This document shows, piece by piece, positions 10,234-18,883 of a stretch of DNA of 64,000 nucleotides. A program made the translations under genes and the position numbers. How positions within the stretch are numbered: position 1 is the stretch's first letter; every line of letters starts with the position of its first letter. The DNA lies in NCBI RefSeq assembly GCF_011299575.1, contig NZ_CP049863.1, positions 1,550,001 through 1,614,000 of the forward strand, written 5' to 3'. A model generated the notes under the pieces. The model searched no databases. It was not told the DNA's origin and saw only the letters and a program-made list of their open reading frames with translations. The DNA comes from Leucobacter viscericola. Its GTDB lineage: Bacteria; Actinomycetota; Actinomycetes; Actinomycetales; Microbacteriaceae.

Positions 10234-10668
10234 TTAGTAGTGATCGAATCGCCCCGGGAGCAACTCCCAGGGCTCTTTCCCGAGGTACTCGCACACCGAG
10301 CGATACACGCAGTGCTCAACAAAGTAGCGGCGGTGTTCGTCGTCATCAATGTGTAGTCCGCGCGCCCGCTGAATTGGCATGCGGTAGAGAATGATGGTTT
10401 GCGAGGCGCGATCAATCGAGTAGAGCAGCGGAAACTGACTCTCCCCGGTACCACTCGGCGCGGTCTGAAACCCGATCTGTACCCCTTCGAGCTCTTCGGG
10501 AAAGAGCGCCTGCAGCATCTCGACGACCCCGCGCGCATCGGCCTCAAATCGAGCAAAGCGGCTGCCGGGGTCAGGGAGTCCCGGGCCGGTGATCGAGGAT
10601 CGGATCGGTCGTCGACCGTGCCGACGCGCGGCTGCGCGCCGATCCGAATGCGGTTGTCGACCACTCAT
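10234..10668 (-). CDS. Zincin-like metallopeptidase-family protein with degenerate active site
   Basis: 144 residues, basic at the N-terminus. By position (beside a whiB2-type gene and a DUF5719 gene) and by patterns such as RASQTIILYRMPI and EYLGKEPWELLPGRF, it resembles the small actinobacterial 'metallopeptidase family' proteins (zincin_1, like the Rv3259 neighbour of whiB2 in mycobacteria). The HExxH zinc motif expected in the last third is not there. The corresponding stretch reads FVEHCVYRSVCEYLG, so a peptidase activity is doubtful. The stop of the DUF5719 gene lies 17 bp upstream and the two are probably co-transcribed. The family assignment is from memory of sequence style and context. 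Confidence 0.55.
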   Translation of the reverse strand: MSGRQPHSDRRAAARRHGRRPIRSSITGPGLPDPGSRFARFEADARGVVEMLQALFPEELEGVQIGFQTAPSGTGESQFPLLYSIDRASQTIILYRMPIQRARGLHIDDDEHRRYFVEHCVYRSVCEYLGKEPWELLPGRFDHY

Positions 10669-10685
10669 AGCGTCAAGTGTAGGTG

Positions 10686-12077
10686 TCAGCGCGGGTAGAC
10701 CAAAAGGCCACCATCGCGCGCGTCAGAGGCCTGCACCGGATAACCCGCGATGTCTCCGCCACTCGCGATGCGCACACCCGCAGTCACTTCACCCGTGCTC
10801 GTCAGAATGGTGTTGGTCTTTGCATTCTGCACAACGGCAGCTCCAGCGGGAACCTTCACCGAAACCGGCTTGTCACCGTCGGCAACAAGTTTGACCTCGG
10901 CCTCGGAATCTCCCGTGTTTGCGATGACGAGTTTGCCACCGGCCACCATGGGAACGGCAACGGGGGTCTTCGCCTCAAGAGTGGGGGCTGGCACGAACCA
11001 GGTGTAGTCGTGATCAGCGCCTTTCTTTGCTGATCCCATGACACCGGCGAGGATCGGCACGTCCGCTTCAATAACGACCGCGTTGGCACTCGCTGGCCAG
11101 TGTTCTACCGTCAATTCGCCAACGCCACTGCCAGCAAGCTGAACTTCACCAAGGTCGGTGCTTTTGCCCTTGCCATCGATCGCTTTCACGTGGGCCGTGC
11201 CAACTTCACCGCCGGGCGCGAGCACCCGAACAAGCACGCTGAACAGATCCGCCTCTCCGACGTCACCCGCACCGCGATCATGATCACTCACGTTTGTGAC
11301 ACCGGGCACCACAAGTTTGGTTGCGGGCTCGGCTTGCCGAGTAACGGTGTCGACCGCATAAGGATCGAGACCGGTAACGTGAGCGACGCCCATGCTTGCG
11401 GTGACCGGAGCACCGGTACTCACGATGCGCACGGCGATGCGTGCACGATCAGGGGCGTAGCCGTTCAGCGAAATTGTCTGCTCGGTTCCGGGTGAGACAA
11501 GCACACCCGCCGTCTGCCCCTCGGCGACCTTTCCCTTTTCGTCAAACACCGTGATCTGCACGGTCGCGGGTACGTCTCCGGGATTGCCCAGGCTCAGAGT
11601 GCTTGACACACCAAGCCCGGTGGCTCCACCAAGCACCCACTGTTCGTTCAGGGGTTCCGTGCACGCGCTCGCGGTGAGACCCCGGAGTGCATCGGTTTTT
11701 ACGCCCTGGATCTGTGCTGCACCCAGCGGCTCCTTTGTGGGAGCCCGGAACACCTGAGGCAGCCCCTCGCCTCCCTCAGCGCGCGCGAGCGTTGAGGTGT
11801 CGCTGGCGGTGCCGGCAACGACGATCGCGGGTGCATTCGTTGGAATCGCCACGCCGGGCCGATTGGAGTCAGCCCCAAGCTCAGAGAATGATCCGGCACA
11901 CACGAGCGTGCGATCGGTGTTCTGGGTGGTGTCGGTTTTGATCGCGAGCGGTGCGCGCGTCACGGATGGCAACGTTGTGTTGCCAAGAAGCACAACGGCG
12001 CCAGCGGCTACGCCGACGATCACGAGGCCAACAACCGCACGAAGTGTTGCCTGAACGGCACGGGGCTGGGAGGTCAT
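10686..12077 (-). CDS. DUF5719-family membrane-anchored extracellular protein
   Basis: 463 residues: a short cytoplasmic start, one hydrophobic segment (about 13-32), then a long Ala/Gly/Val/Thr-rich extracytoplasmic part of predicted beta structure. It is recognised as a DUF5719 protein from its conserved place directly after a large GT2 membrane protein and near whiB in actinobacteria. Its ATG overlaps the stop of that gene by 4 nt (12074-12077), so the two are translationally coupled and probably work together at the cell surface. No catalytic motif is visible and its function is unknown. Confidence 0.75.
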   Translation of the reverse strand: MTSQPRAVQATLRAVVGLVIVGVAAGAVVLLGNTTLPSVTRAPLAIKTDTTQNTDRTLVCAGSFSELGADSNRPGVAIPTNAPAIVVAGTASDTSTLARAEGGEGLPQVFRAPTKEPLGAAQIQGVKTDALRGLTASACTEPLNEQWVLGGATGLGVSSTLSLGNPGDVPATVQITVFDEKGKVAEGQTAGVLVSPGTEQTISLNGYAPDRARIAVRIVSTGAPVTASMGVAHVTGLDPYAVDTVTRQAEPATKLVVPGVTNVSDHDRGAGDVGEADLFSVLVRVLAPGGEVGTAHVKAIDGKGKSTDLGEVQLAGSGVGELTVEHWPASANAVVIEADVPILAGVMGSAKKGADHDYTWFVPAPTLEAKTPVAVPMVAGGKLVIANTGDSEAEVKLVADGDKPVSVKVPAGAAVVQNAKTNTILTSTGEVTAGVRIASGGDIAGYPVQASDARDGGLLVYPR

Positions 12078-15000
12078 CGTTCTTCTCCCTCTGCGGATGG
12101 CTGATGAGGACTTACGGGCGGTTCGGGATCCGCCTCGATAGCTGGCGCAGGTTCTTCAGCTTGTCTCGACTCAGCAACCGGCTCAGATTTAGCAACTTGT
12201 TCAGATTCAACAGCCGGTTCAGATTCAGCGGCTGGCTCCGCTTCTACGGTCGTTTCCGGTGCTGCAGCCGGCTCGGGATCCTGCGCACTTCCCGGCGCGA
12301 CCACGGTGAGAGTGGGCACCGCAGCCGTCTTGCGCCTGGACCAACGAGAGGCCCGCTTGCGACGCTCAGGTCGGTAGGTGACCTCACCCGTCGGCAGGGC
12401 CAGCAAGATCATGCCGAGCACAACAACGAGCTGGATCGTCCAAATCGTTTGGCCACTCCAGGCGGTCCCGCCAAGATTGGCGGCGGCACTGCCTTCGGCG
12501 TCGGCCTTCGGCGCAACCTCAACAACACGCCACAGCAGTCCCTGAGCGGTCTGGCCTGCACTCTTCAGGGAGGCGTGCTGATCAAACACTCGCTGGAGCT
12601 GGGCGCGTTCAGAGCCGTTACCACCGTCGCGCAGCAGCACGTGGCCAACATTCTGAGCAACAAGCGCATCGCTCACGTCAGCACCACCAACGCTCGCAAG
12701 ACCGGCCACGAGAGCAGCGAGCTCTCGATCAGCCTTAGTCTCGGTCGGCACCGTTTCCGCGGTACGAATTTGGTCAAGCCGCAGTCCGGCTCCTGTCACA
12801 AACTCGGCGCTCACGCTGTGCGGGCCCTCGGCTGTTAGAACGAGCGTTCGTAATCCAGGGTTACTCTCACCCGCGGCCTGCACCAGAGCGGGCATCTGGG
12901 TGTTGCCGTCGCGGAACGGCGTGTTATTGAGAAACAGTTGGCTTGCCATGGGCAGCACCGCAATGAGCATGCCCACAAGCGCGACCGAAACGACCGGGGT
13001 GGCCGCACGGCGCAACGCCCCGGCACCGACCGCTGCCAGCCCGAGAACGGCGATCCAGTACACGGCAAGGCCAGATCCAGTCCACAGCGAGATGCTCTCG
13101 TTGCCCGTTGTGGTGAGATGCAACTGTGCGGCTGCGATCGCTGTCAGCAGACCGAGGCCGCCAAGAACCGCGTTCATGACAGTGACGGCAATACGACCGG
13201 TGAACACTCCGAGGAGCGCAAGCACTGCAAGAGGCACCATGAGCACACCCACCAGCAGAGTGGACGGCGGCCCCCCGAGCCCAATGCTGTCGAGAATTCC
13301 GGCCCAACCCTCAAGACCAAACACGGGGAAGCCCAGCAGCATGTGCCAGGTTGTTCCGGGTTCGAACGGCGCGTTAAGGCCCGGATCAAGCAAAATGTCG
13401 AGCGGGCGACCGTTCACGAGGCAGGTAACCAGCTTCGGGGCAAACAGCACAACCGGCACGATGGCGGTGGTCAATACACGACCGACACCCCGGAGAGACG
13501 AGAAAAGCCCTACGATCAGCAGCACGACTGCAGCGGGGATCAGGATAGGCGCTGAAGCGAGCGCAACCGCGACGAGCAACGATGCCGTTCCCGCCCAGCT
13601 CCAGGACTCACGGCAGCGTGTCGCCGCGAGCAACAACCACGGCAGCACAACCGCGAGTACAAGAGTCGGAAGATGTCCGCCGCTAATCGAGCCGAGCAGC
13701 ACAGGGCTAATCGCAAACCCGAGCCCGACGAGCGCGCGGCCGGCCTTCGAATCGGTGAGCTGTGCAGCCCAGATCCAACTGCCCAGCGCGGTGAGCGGAA
13801 TCGCCGCCACCATCAGCAGCACGATGCTCAGCGACGGGTTCCAGAACGTGAGAGTTCCGAGCAACGCGAGAACCCAGGTGAAGGGATCTGCCGGCACCCC
13901 GTCGATGGTGTGAGTGTTCTGCCAGAGCTGATCGATCGAGCTCAGCGGAGCCAGATCACCGCCGGTGAGGCTCGTGAACGAGAATGCCCACCAGGTCAGC
14001 GCGATGGTAATCACGGTAGCGGCAGCCAGCACGGCAAGACCACCGGTCGAAATAAAGTGCAGCTCTTTGGGCTGTCGGCCATTGGAGGCGAGGATCGCCT
14101 CCCGATCGATCATACGAGCTGTTCGCACACTCTTGGGGTCAACCCTGAGCTGACGGATCGCGGGCCAGCCAACCGTTGAGGTGGCCTTGAGGCGACGCCG
14201 CGATGCCAAAATCGCGTGCGGAGTGAAAAACACGGTGAAGGCCGAAACAAACTCGCCGACCATGTAGCCGGGCTGCTCGCGGATCAGCGCCCACAGCACA
14301 CGAAGCAGAGCGTAGAGCGGCAGTCCTAACCACTCAAAAAACGCCACGAACGCGGGGGCGTATGTGATCCTGCGGTGCAGGTGAGCTGTTCGAGCCTGGC
14401 GATGCGCGACCCGCATAACCGAACGCTTGCGGTCAATACGCGGGCCCGCAACACCACTCTGCGCAAACCGCACCCGTGATTCGGGCGCAACTTCAACACG
14501 ATGACCCGCGAGGCGGGCACGCACACAAAAGTCAAGGGCATCATCGTAGACAGCCAGTGCAGGATCAAACCCATTGAGCTGTTCCCACACGTCTCGGCGA
14601 ATGAGCATACCGACGGGCCCAACACCCAGCACGTCTTGCATGTGGTCGTACTGCTGCTGATCCAGTTCTTGGCGGCGCAGCGTCCAGCGGGACCCGTAAC
14701 GTGTGAGACTTTGCCCGAGTTCAATGATGCGGTCCGGGCGATCCCAGTCGACAAGCTTCGGTCCGGCAACAACAACCGAGGGTGCTCGTTGCACACGGTT
14801 AAGGATGTGCTCCAGCGCTTCCGGCTCCGGGCAGGAATCCTCACTGAGCAGCCAGATCCACTCGGCAGCGGGGTCACCCTCGACCGGGATCGCCTGCACC
14901 GCCTGACGCACTGCCTGCCCGAAGGGCACGCGCGATCCTGTGCCGACGACACCCTGTGCACCGCCAGCCAGCAGTTGTTCGGCTACCCGTTGTGAACCGC

Positions 15001-15121
15001 CGTTATTGACAGCAACAACGGCCGCGGGTGCACGCGTTTGCGCGGCGACTCCCGCGATGGTCTGGTCTAGCCACTCGCCACCAGCTTGGGCGACGAGAAC
15101 GGCAGTCACTTTTGTGCGCAT
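12074..15121 (-). CDS. Large GT2 glycosyltransferase with polytopic membrane region and acidic tail
   Basis: 1015 residues. Residues 1-300 are a GT2 domain (start VTAVLVAQAGGEWLDQTI, then VYDDALDFCVRARLAG). A membrane region of a dozen or so segments follows (about 360-760). Then comes an extracytoplasmic stretch, a last membrane segment (LVVVLGMILLALPTGEV) and a cytoplasmic tail of about 75 residues built from imperfect Ala-Glu-Ser-Glu-Pro repeats. Homologues sit between whiB2-like and DUF5719 genes in actinobacteria. A role in envelope polysaccharide synthesis is likely but the substrate is unknown. GAGG lies 5 nt before the ATG. The gene overlaps the next one by 4 nt. Confidence 0.8.
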   Translation of the reverse strand: MRTKVTAVLVAQAGGEWLDQTIAGVAAQTRAPAAVVAVNNGGSQRVAEQLLAGGAQGVVGTGSRVPFGQAVRQAVQAIPVEGDPAAEWIWLLSEDSCPEPEALEHILNRVQRAPSVVVAGPKLVDWDRPDRIIELGQSLTRYGSRWTLRRQELDQQQYDHMQDVLGVGPVGMLIRRDVWEQLNGFDPALAVYDDALDFCVRARLAGHRVEVAPESRVRFAQSGVAGPRIDRKRSVMRVAHRQARTAHLHRRITYAPAFVAFFEWLGLPLYALLRVLWALIREQPGYMVGEFVSAFTVFFTPHAILASRRRLKATSTVGWPAIRQLRVDPKSVRTARMIDREAILASNGRQPKELHFISTGGLAVLAAATVITIALTWWAFSFTSLTGGDLAPLSSIDQLWQNTHTIDGVPADPFTWVLALLGTLTFWNPSLSIVLLMVAAIPLTALGSWIWAAQLTDSKAGRALVGLGFAISPVLLGSISGGHLPTLVLAVVLPWLLLAATRCRESWSWAGTASLLVAVALASAPILIPAAVVLLIVGLFSSLRGVGRVLTTAIVPVVLFAPKLVTCLVNGRPLDILLDPGLNAPFEPGTTWHMLLGFPVFGLEGWAGILDSIGLGGPPSTLLVGVLMVPLAVLALLGVFTGRIAVTVMNAVLGGLGLLTAIAAAQLHLTTTGNESISLWTGSGLAVYWIAVLGLAAVGAGALRRAATPVVSVALVGMLIAVLPMASQLFLNNTPFRDGNTQMPALVQAAGESNPGLRTLVLTAEGPHSVSAEFVTGAGLRLDQIRTAETVPTETKADRELAALVAGLASVGGADVSDALVAQNVGHVLLRDGGNGSERAQLQRVFDQHASLKSAGQTAQGLLWRVVEVAPKADAEGSAAANLGGTAWSGQTIWTIQLVVVLGMILLALPTGEVTYRPERRKRASRWSRRKTAAVPTLTVVAPGSAQDPEPAAAPETTVEAEPAAESEPAVESEQVAKSEPVAESRQAEEPAPAIEADPEPPVSPHQPSAEGEER

Positions 15122-15191
15122 ATCGGCCTCAGTCTAGGCAACAAAAATGCACGTGGCCGGTAGGCCATGCCGCAAATACGCAGGGAGTTCC

Positions 15192-15506
15192 CTACATTGC
15201 CTCGCGGCGAAGCCTGCGACGCTCACGCTCAGAGAGACCGCCCCAGATGCCAAAACGCTCATCGTTCTCAAGTGCATACTCAAGGCACTCGGAGCGAACC
15301 TCGCACCCCTCGCAGATGCGCTTCGCATCGCGCGTAGAGCCGCCCTTTTCAGGAAAAAAAGCTTCAGGATCAGTCTGTGCACAGAGTGCATCTGTCTGCC
15401 AAGCGAGGGCTTCATCTTCTTCGGGCTTGCGTACACCCGGAACACCCAGAAATACCGGGTCGACAAACCAATTACCAGGAACCGGCGCGTGTGACGAGTT
15501 ATTCAC
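15192..15506 (-). CDS. WhiB-family iron-sulfur transcriptional regulator (WhiB2 type)
   Basis: 104 residues. Four cysteines in the order ALCAQTD, ICEGC and SECLEY form the [4Fe-4S] ligand set, followed by the family turn FGIWGGLSERERRRLRR and a basic end. Gene order (whiB, GT2/DUF5719, zincin-like protein, manA nearby) matches the whiB2/WhmD region, whose product controls septation and cell division. The GTG at 15506 is chosen over the upstream GTG at 15521 because AAGGAG stands exactly 6 nt before it. An 8-bp inverted repeat lies about 50 bp upstream. Confidence 0.92.
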   Translation of the reverse strand: MNNSSHAPVPGNWFVDPVFLGVPGVRKPEEDEALAWQTDALCAQTDPEAFFPEKGGSTRDAKRICEGCEVRSECLEYALENDERFGIWGGLSERERRRLRREAM

Positions 15507-15512
15507 CAAACA

Positions 15513-15518
15513 CTCCTT
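15513..15518 (-). promoter_or_regulatory. whiB ribosome binding site
   Basis: AAGGAG on the minus strand, 6 nt before the GTG at 15506. It overlaps the codons of the longer candidate start at 15521, which it argues against. Confidence 0.8.
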
Positions 15519-15555
15519 CACAACCGTTCAAGTTGCCACGCCGTTTGCGCAACAC

Positions 15556-15579
15556 AATCACAATTACACCGTTGTGATT
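15556..15579. promoter_or_regulatory. Inverted repeat upstream of whiB, possible operator
   Basis: Perfect 8-bp arms AATCACAA and TTGTGATT separated by 8 nt, centred about 60 bp before the whiB start in a gap of 185 bp to manA. Arm length and spacing fit a dimeric repressor or activator site. A leader-RNA hairpin is the alternative. No regulator is identified. Confidence 0.4.
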
Positions 15580-15691
15580 CGCACAAGTCAAGCCGGAGAG
15601 TCTAAACCCTCAATGCCGCCTTGAGGGTCGACGCCGCGCTGGCGTGTCTAAAATGTGCTCAAACTGAACAGGTGAGTGGCATTATCGAAAT

Positions 15692-16975
15692 TTATTCAGC
15701 AACTGTCGCCGCGAAAACTTCACCCGCACCCGTGAGCCGGATTGGGGCACCCGCCGAGACATAGAGTGACTGGCCGCGACGCACGGCAGCCACTTCGTCC
15801 AGGTCTGCCTCCGGGCGCTCAACTCGCACGCGACCCGCTGTCACGACAAGAACAACCGGGTGCACCGCAGCGAGCTCCACGCTCGCCGCCGCGTCGCCCC
15901 CCTGCTCCATCAGGTCATCAGATTCACAGAGACGTGCTCGAAGCAGTTGAAAATCGGGCACAGGTGGTCGCCACGCCACGAGCCCCGGCGCGACCCGTTC
16001 GCAGGGAAACCTGGGTTCGGCGAGCTCTTGAGTATCGACCAAACGACTCAGCTCGGCGATGTCGACGTGTTTTTGAGTCAGTCCGGCCCGCAGCACGTTG
16101 TCAGACGCCGCCATAACCTCAACACCGACTCCCCCAAGGTACGCATGAAGTTGCTGCGCAGCGAGGTAGATAGCCTCACCGGGAGCGAGTCGCACGAGGT
16201 GCAGCAGCAGCGACACAAGAATTCCCGGGTCACCGGGATACGTTGCGGCGAGCGCGCGTAGCGCCCCAACCCGTTCAGGATCGAGTTCGTTCTCGCGCAG
16301 CACCTCGTTGGCTTCCACAATGCCGGAGGCGGCGATCCCGGCGTCTGCAATCGCCGTGTTGAGCGCCACAAGGGCGTTAGCCACGAGTGGATCACCGCTG
16401 AACACCCAGGTCAGAAAATCGCGACGGAGTCGTTCGGGATCACCGTGAGTGAGCCGCTCCGCCACCTTCGCTAACACCTCTGACGCGTCTCCGCGGGTGA
16501 GCGCAGCAAACGCGAGCAGATCCCGACGGGTCTCTACGAGAGAGCGAAACCCGCTGAGCGCGGTTACCTCGCTGAGCGCAACAAGCAACTCGGGTTTGTG
16601 GTTCGCGTCACCGTAGTTACGATTCCGTGCATCACGTGGCACCCCAGCCGCCTCTTCTGCGGCAAACCCTGCAGCGGCCTGCTCAAGGTTGGGATGAACC
16701 TGCAGCGAGAGCGGCGCGCCGATCGCCAACACTTTCAGCAGAAAAGGGAGTTGCCCACCGTCAACCCCGTACCGTTCGGGATCGCGCTCGATGAGATCAA
16801 TGAGTGTCTGTGGCGCGGGTGAGGCCTTTGCGACCGTCGCGGGGTTGCCAGGGTGCGCTCCGAGCCACAGCTCAGCCTGGGGCTCGCCCGTGACCGGTGT
16901 ACCCAGCATTTCGGCGAGCGCGTCCATCGATCCCCAAGCGTACGCACGCGGGGTGTTCTCGATGAAGATCAGCAC
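15692..16975 (-). CDS. manA: Mannose-6-phosphate isomerase, class I
   Basis: 427 residues of the type I zinc-dependent phosphomannose isomerase family, which interconverts fructose-6-phosphate and mannose-6-phosphate and so feeds GDP-mannose synthesis. Landmarks are PRAYAWGS near the start, the metal and active-site stretches LSLQVHPNLEQA and YGDANHKPEL, and the later EAIYLAAQQLHAYLGG and GLTQKHVDI. The open frame runs upstream to 17143, but the GTG at 16975 has GGAGGA 5 nt before it and gives the normal N-terminus (LIFIENTPRAYAWG). It diverges from the O-antigen-ligase-like gene, with only 52 bp between the starts. Confidence 0.95.
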   Translation of the reverse strand: MLIFIENTPRAYAWGSMDALAEMLGTPVTGEPQAELWLGAHPGNPATVAKASPAPQTLIDLIERDPERYGVDGGQLPFLLKVLAIGAPLSLQVHPNLEQAAAGFAAEEAAGVPRDARNRNYGDANHKPELLVALSEVTALSGFRSLVETRRDLLAFAALTRGDASEVLAKVAERLTHGDPERLRRDFLTWVFSGDPLVANALVALNTAIADAGIAASGIVEANEVLRENELDPERVGALRALAATYPGDPGILVSLLLHLVRLAPGEAIYLAAQQLHAYLGGVGVEVMAASDNVLRAGLTQKHVDIAELSRLVDTQELAEPRFPCERVAPGLVAWRPPVPDFQLLRARLCESDDLMEQGGDAAASVELAAVHPVVLVVTAGRVRVERPEADLDEVAAVRRGQSLYVSAGAPIRLTGAGEVFAATVAE

Positions 16976-16980
16976 GTCAC

Positions 16981-16986
16981 TCCTCC
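16981..16986 (-). promoter_or_regulatory. manA ribosome binding site
   Basis: GGAGGA on the minus strand, 5 nt before the GTG at 16975. It sets the manA start about 56 codons inside the longest open frame. Confidence 0.75.
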
Positions 16987-17027
16987 GGCGACCGTAGCTT
17001 CGAGCGCCATGCTCTACCATACCGACT

Positions 17028-18437
17028 ATGGCAGGTAGTAAAGATGGAGGGATCAAAACCGGTCCCAACAAAACGCGACTCGGGGTGAGCGCGTATGCAA
17101 TCTGTGCGTTTATCTTCACACTGGGCAGCAATGGCGTTCGCAATATTGTTGGCTGGCCCGGGTTCTTGCTGCTCGCAGTAGCGCTGGTCGTTACCGGGAT
17201 CGTGCTATTTGTTCGCTTGAAGCCAGAGCGTTTTCGGTGGTACCGACTCCCCGCGCCGCTCTACTGGTTCTTGCTGGTCATCACGCTCTCAATCTTTTGG
17301 TCGCAGTACCGTTTTGAAACCGTGCTCGGTGTCGTCGCACAGTTGGCGACCACCGTTGTCGCGGTGGTGCTGGCCTTCATCTTGAGCTGGCAAGAGGTGC
17401 TGCGCACACTCGGAACTGCACTGCGCTACCTGATCGGCTTGTCACTCCTGTTTGAGCTGTGGGTGTCCCTCGTGCTGCGCGAACCACTGCGCCAGAACTT
17501 CCTGTCGCCAGAGCTCGCGGACAACAAATCCAAACTGCTGCTGTGGAGCCGCGACCTGCTGTTTTCTGGCGGCCCCATTCAGGGTCTCGTTGCCAACTCC
17601 GCAATGCTCGGATTCATTGCGCTGCTGGGTCTTATTATCTTCACCATCCAGTTGCGGGCGGGGCTCGTGCGCCGCCTAGGCGGATGGTTTTGGGTGATCA
17701 TCGCGGCCGGAACCCTACTGCTGACGCGGGGAGCAACGGTGTGGGTAGCACTCCTTGCCGTGGTCGTCGGTTTGGTCGTCGCGCTGTGGGCACGGCGGCT
17801 GGGGCCAGAGCGACGCGTGCCGCTCTATGTTGTGAGCACCGTGCTCGTCACCGCGGCGGTCGCCGTCACCCTGTTCGCGCGCGAGTTCGTCTTTGGCCTG
17901 CTCGGCAAGAGCGGCGACCTCACGGGTCGCGTCGACATCTGGGACCGCGTCATCCATCTCGCAGAGCAGCGCCCCTGGTTCGGCTGGGGCTGGGTCAGCT
18001 ACTGGGCGCCCTGGGTCGAGCCGTTCAAGTCGATCGACGTGAAGAAAAACGCGGCGACGATGAGCGCACACAACACCTGGCTTGACGTGTGGCTACAGGT
18101 TGGCATCGTCGGTGTGCTTGTTTTTGCACCGCTGGTCATACTGACGATCTGGCGCGTTTGGTTCCGCGCGGTTGATCCCCCGCGCCGCGGCTACGGCCCT
18201 GCTCTGCCCTACGCCACAAGCTCCCTGTGGCCCTTCCTTGTGATGGTCGCGTTGCTCGTGCAGTCACTCACCGAGAGCCGCCTGCTGATCGAGGGGAACT
18301 GGATTCTGCTGGTGCTGATCGCGGTGAAATCACGCTTTGATTTTGTGGTGCCCTCGCTCGATACCGAGCACACGCGACTGCCGTGGCGACGCGTGCCCAT
18401 CGTGCACGACACCGGCCAGGTGGGACTCAGCAGGTGA
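17028..18437 (+). CDS. O-antigen ligase-like (Wzy_C) polytopic membrane protein
   Basis: 469 residues with about ten to twelve hydrophobic segments from residue 22 on. A larger loop between late segments contains GRVDIWDRVI, RPWFGWGW and the conserved His of SAHNTWLDVWLQVGIVG, the pattern of the Wzy_C/WaaL superfamily. Members join finished glycans to lipid or protein carriers, or polymerise repeat units, on the outer face of the membrane. Which of these applies is unknown. It heads a plus-strand set: a small protein overlaps its stop by 4 nt, and a GlfT2-like transferase follows. Confidence 0.82.
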   Translation: MAGSKDGGIKTGPNKTRLGVSAYAICAFIFTLGSNGVRNIVGWPGFLLLAVALVVTGIVLFVRLKPERFRWYRLPAPLYWFLLVITLSIFWSQYRFETVLGVVAQLATTVVAVVLAFILSWQEVLRTLGTALRYLIGLSLLFELWVSLVLREPLRQNFLSPELADNKSKLLLWSRDLLFSGGPIQGLVANSAMLGFIALLGLIIFTIQLRAGLVRRLGGWFWVIIAAGTLLLTRGATVWVALLAVVVGLVVALWARRLGPERRVPLYVVSTVLVTAAVAVTLFAREFVFGLLGKSGDLTGRVDIWDRVIHLAEQRPWFGWGWVSYWAPWVEPFKSIDVKKNAATMSAHNTWLDVWLQVGIVGVLVFAPLVILTIWRVWFRAVDPPRRGYGPALPYATSSLWPFLVMVALLVQSLTESRLLIEGNWILLVLIAVKSRFDFVVPSLDTEHTRLPWRRVPIVHDTGQVGLSR

Positions 18438-18799
18438 TCCCCGTGTCACTGTCAACCGAGCGTCTCATCAAGCTACGGGCTGATGCGCGCTTGGAGAGAA
18501 TCACCACACTCGAGAGCCGCGTGCGAGCGGGTGAGGATCCGGCCACGGCCTACGCTGAAACCCCGGAGATCGATGACCTGGTTGTCCTCACACTTCGCGA
18601 CGAAATGCTGGAGGAACGGGATCAGCTCGCCGAATTCGGGCTCGCTCGGCTCGCTGCACGCGCCGGCGGCCCCGATGCCGCGGAGCACCAGCGCAATACC
18701 GACAGGGTCGAATTTGAGCTGCTCCGAGAAATCGCGGCCGAGGTGCCCGAGCTGACTGTTGCGGTCTGGCGGCTGAGCGATCGCCTGCAGGTGGATTAA
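18434..18799 (+). CDS. Small charged protein of unknown function
   Basis: 121 residues, no membrane segment or signal peptide, rich in Glu, Arg, Leu and Ala and probably alpha-helical. The GTG at 18434 overlaps the stop of the preceding membrane protein as GTGA. A second GTG at 18443 is also possible, with AGGTGA in front of it. The tight coupling and the GlfT2-like gene 84 bp downstream place it in glycan synthesis by context only. I do not recognise the family. Confidence 0.65.
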   Translation: MIPVSLSTERLIKLRADARLERITTLESRVRAGEDPATAYAETPEIDDLVVLTLRDEMLEERDQLAEFGLARLAARAGGPDAAEHQRNTDRVEFELLREIAAEVPELTVAVWRLSDRLQVD

Positions 18800-18883
18800 G
18801 CGCACGGGCAGCGTGCAGCGATCCCTGGGTAGACTTGGCTCGCTGTACCCGTTTGTTGTTCCCCGGTGAAAGGGCCTCTTTCG

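Noticed and set aside
12120..12270. DNA repeats here as a CRISPR or regulatory repeat array
   Set aside because: They are imperfect, in frame, and encode the Ala-Glu-Ser-Glu-Pro tail of the large GT2 protein.
12900..13913. A 337-codon open frame on the plus strand opposite the large GT2 membrane protein
   Set aside because: Low-complexity Pro/Ser/Thr/Arg translation that mirrors membrane-segment codons; no independent support.
15513..15521. GTG at 15521 as the whiB start
   Set aside because: The only good ribosome site (AAGGAG) lies between this codon and the GTG at 15506, so it serves the latter.
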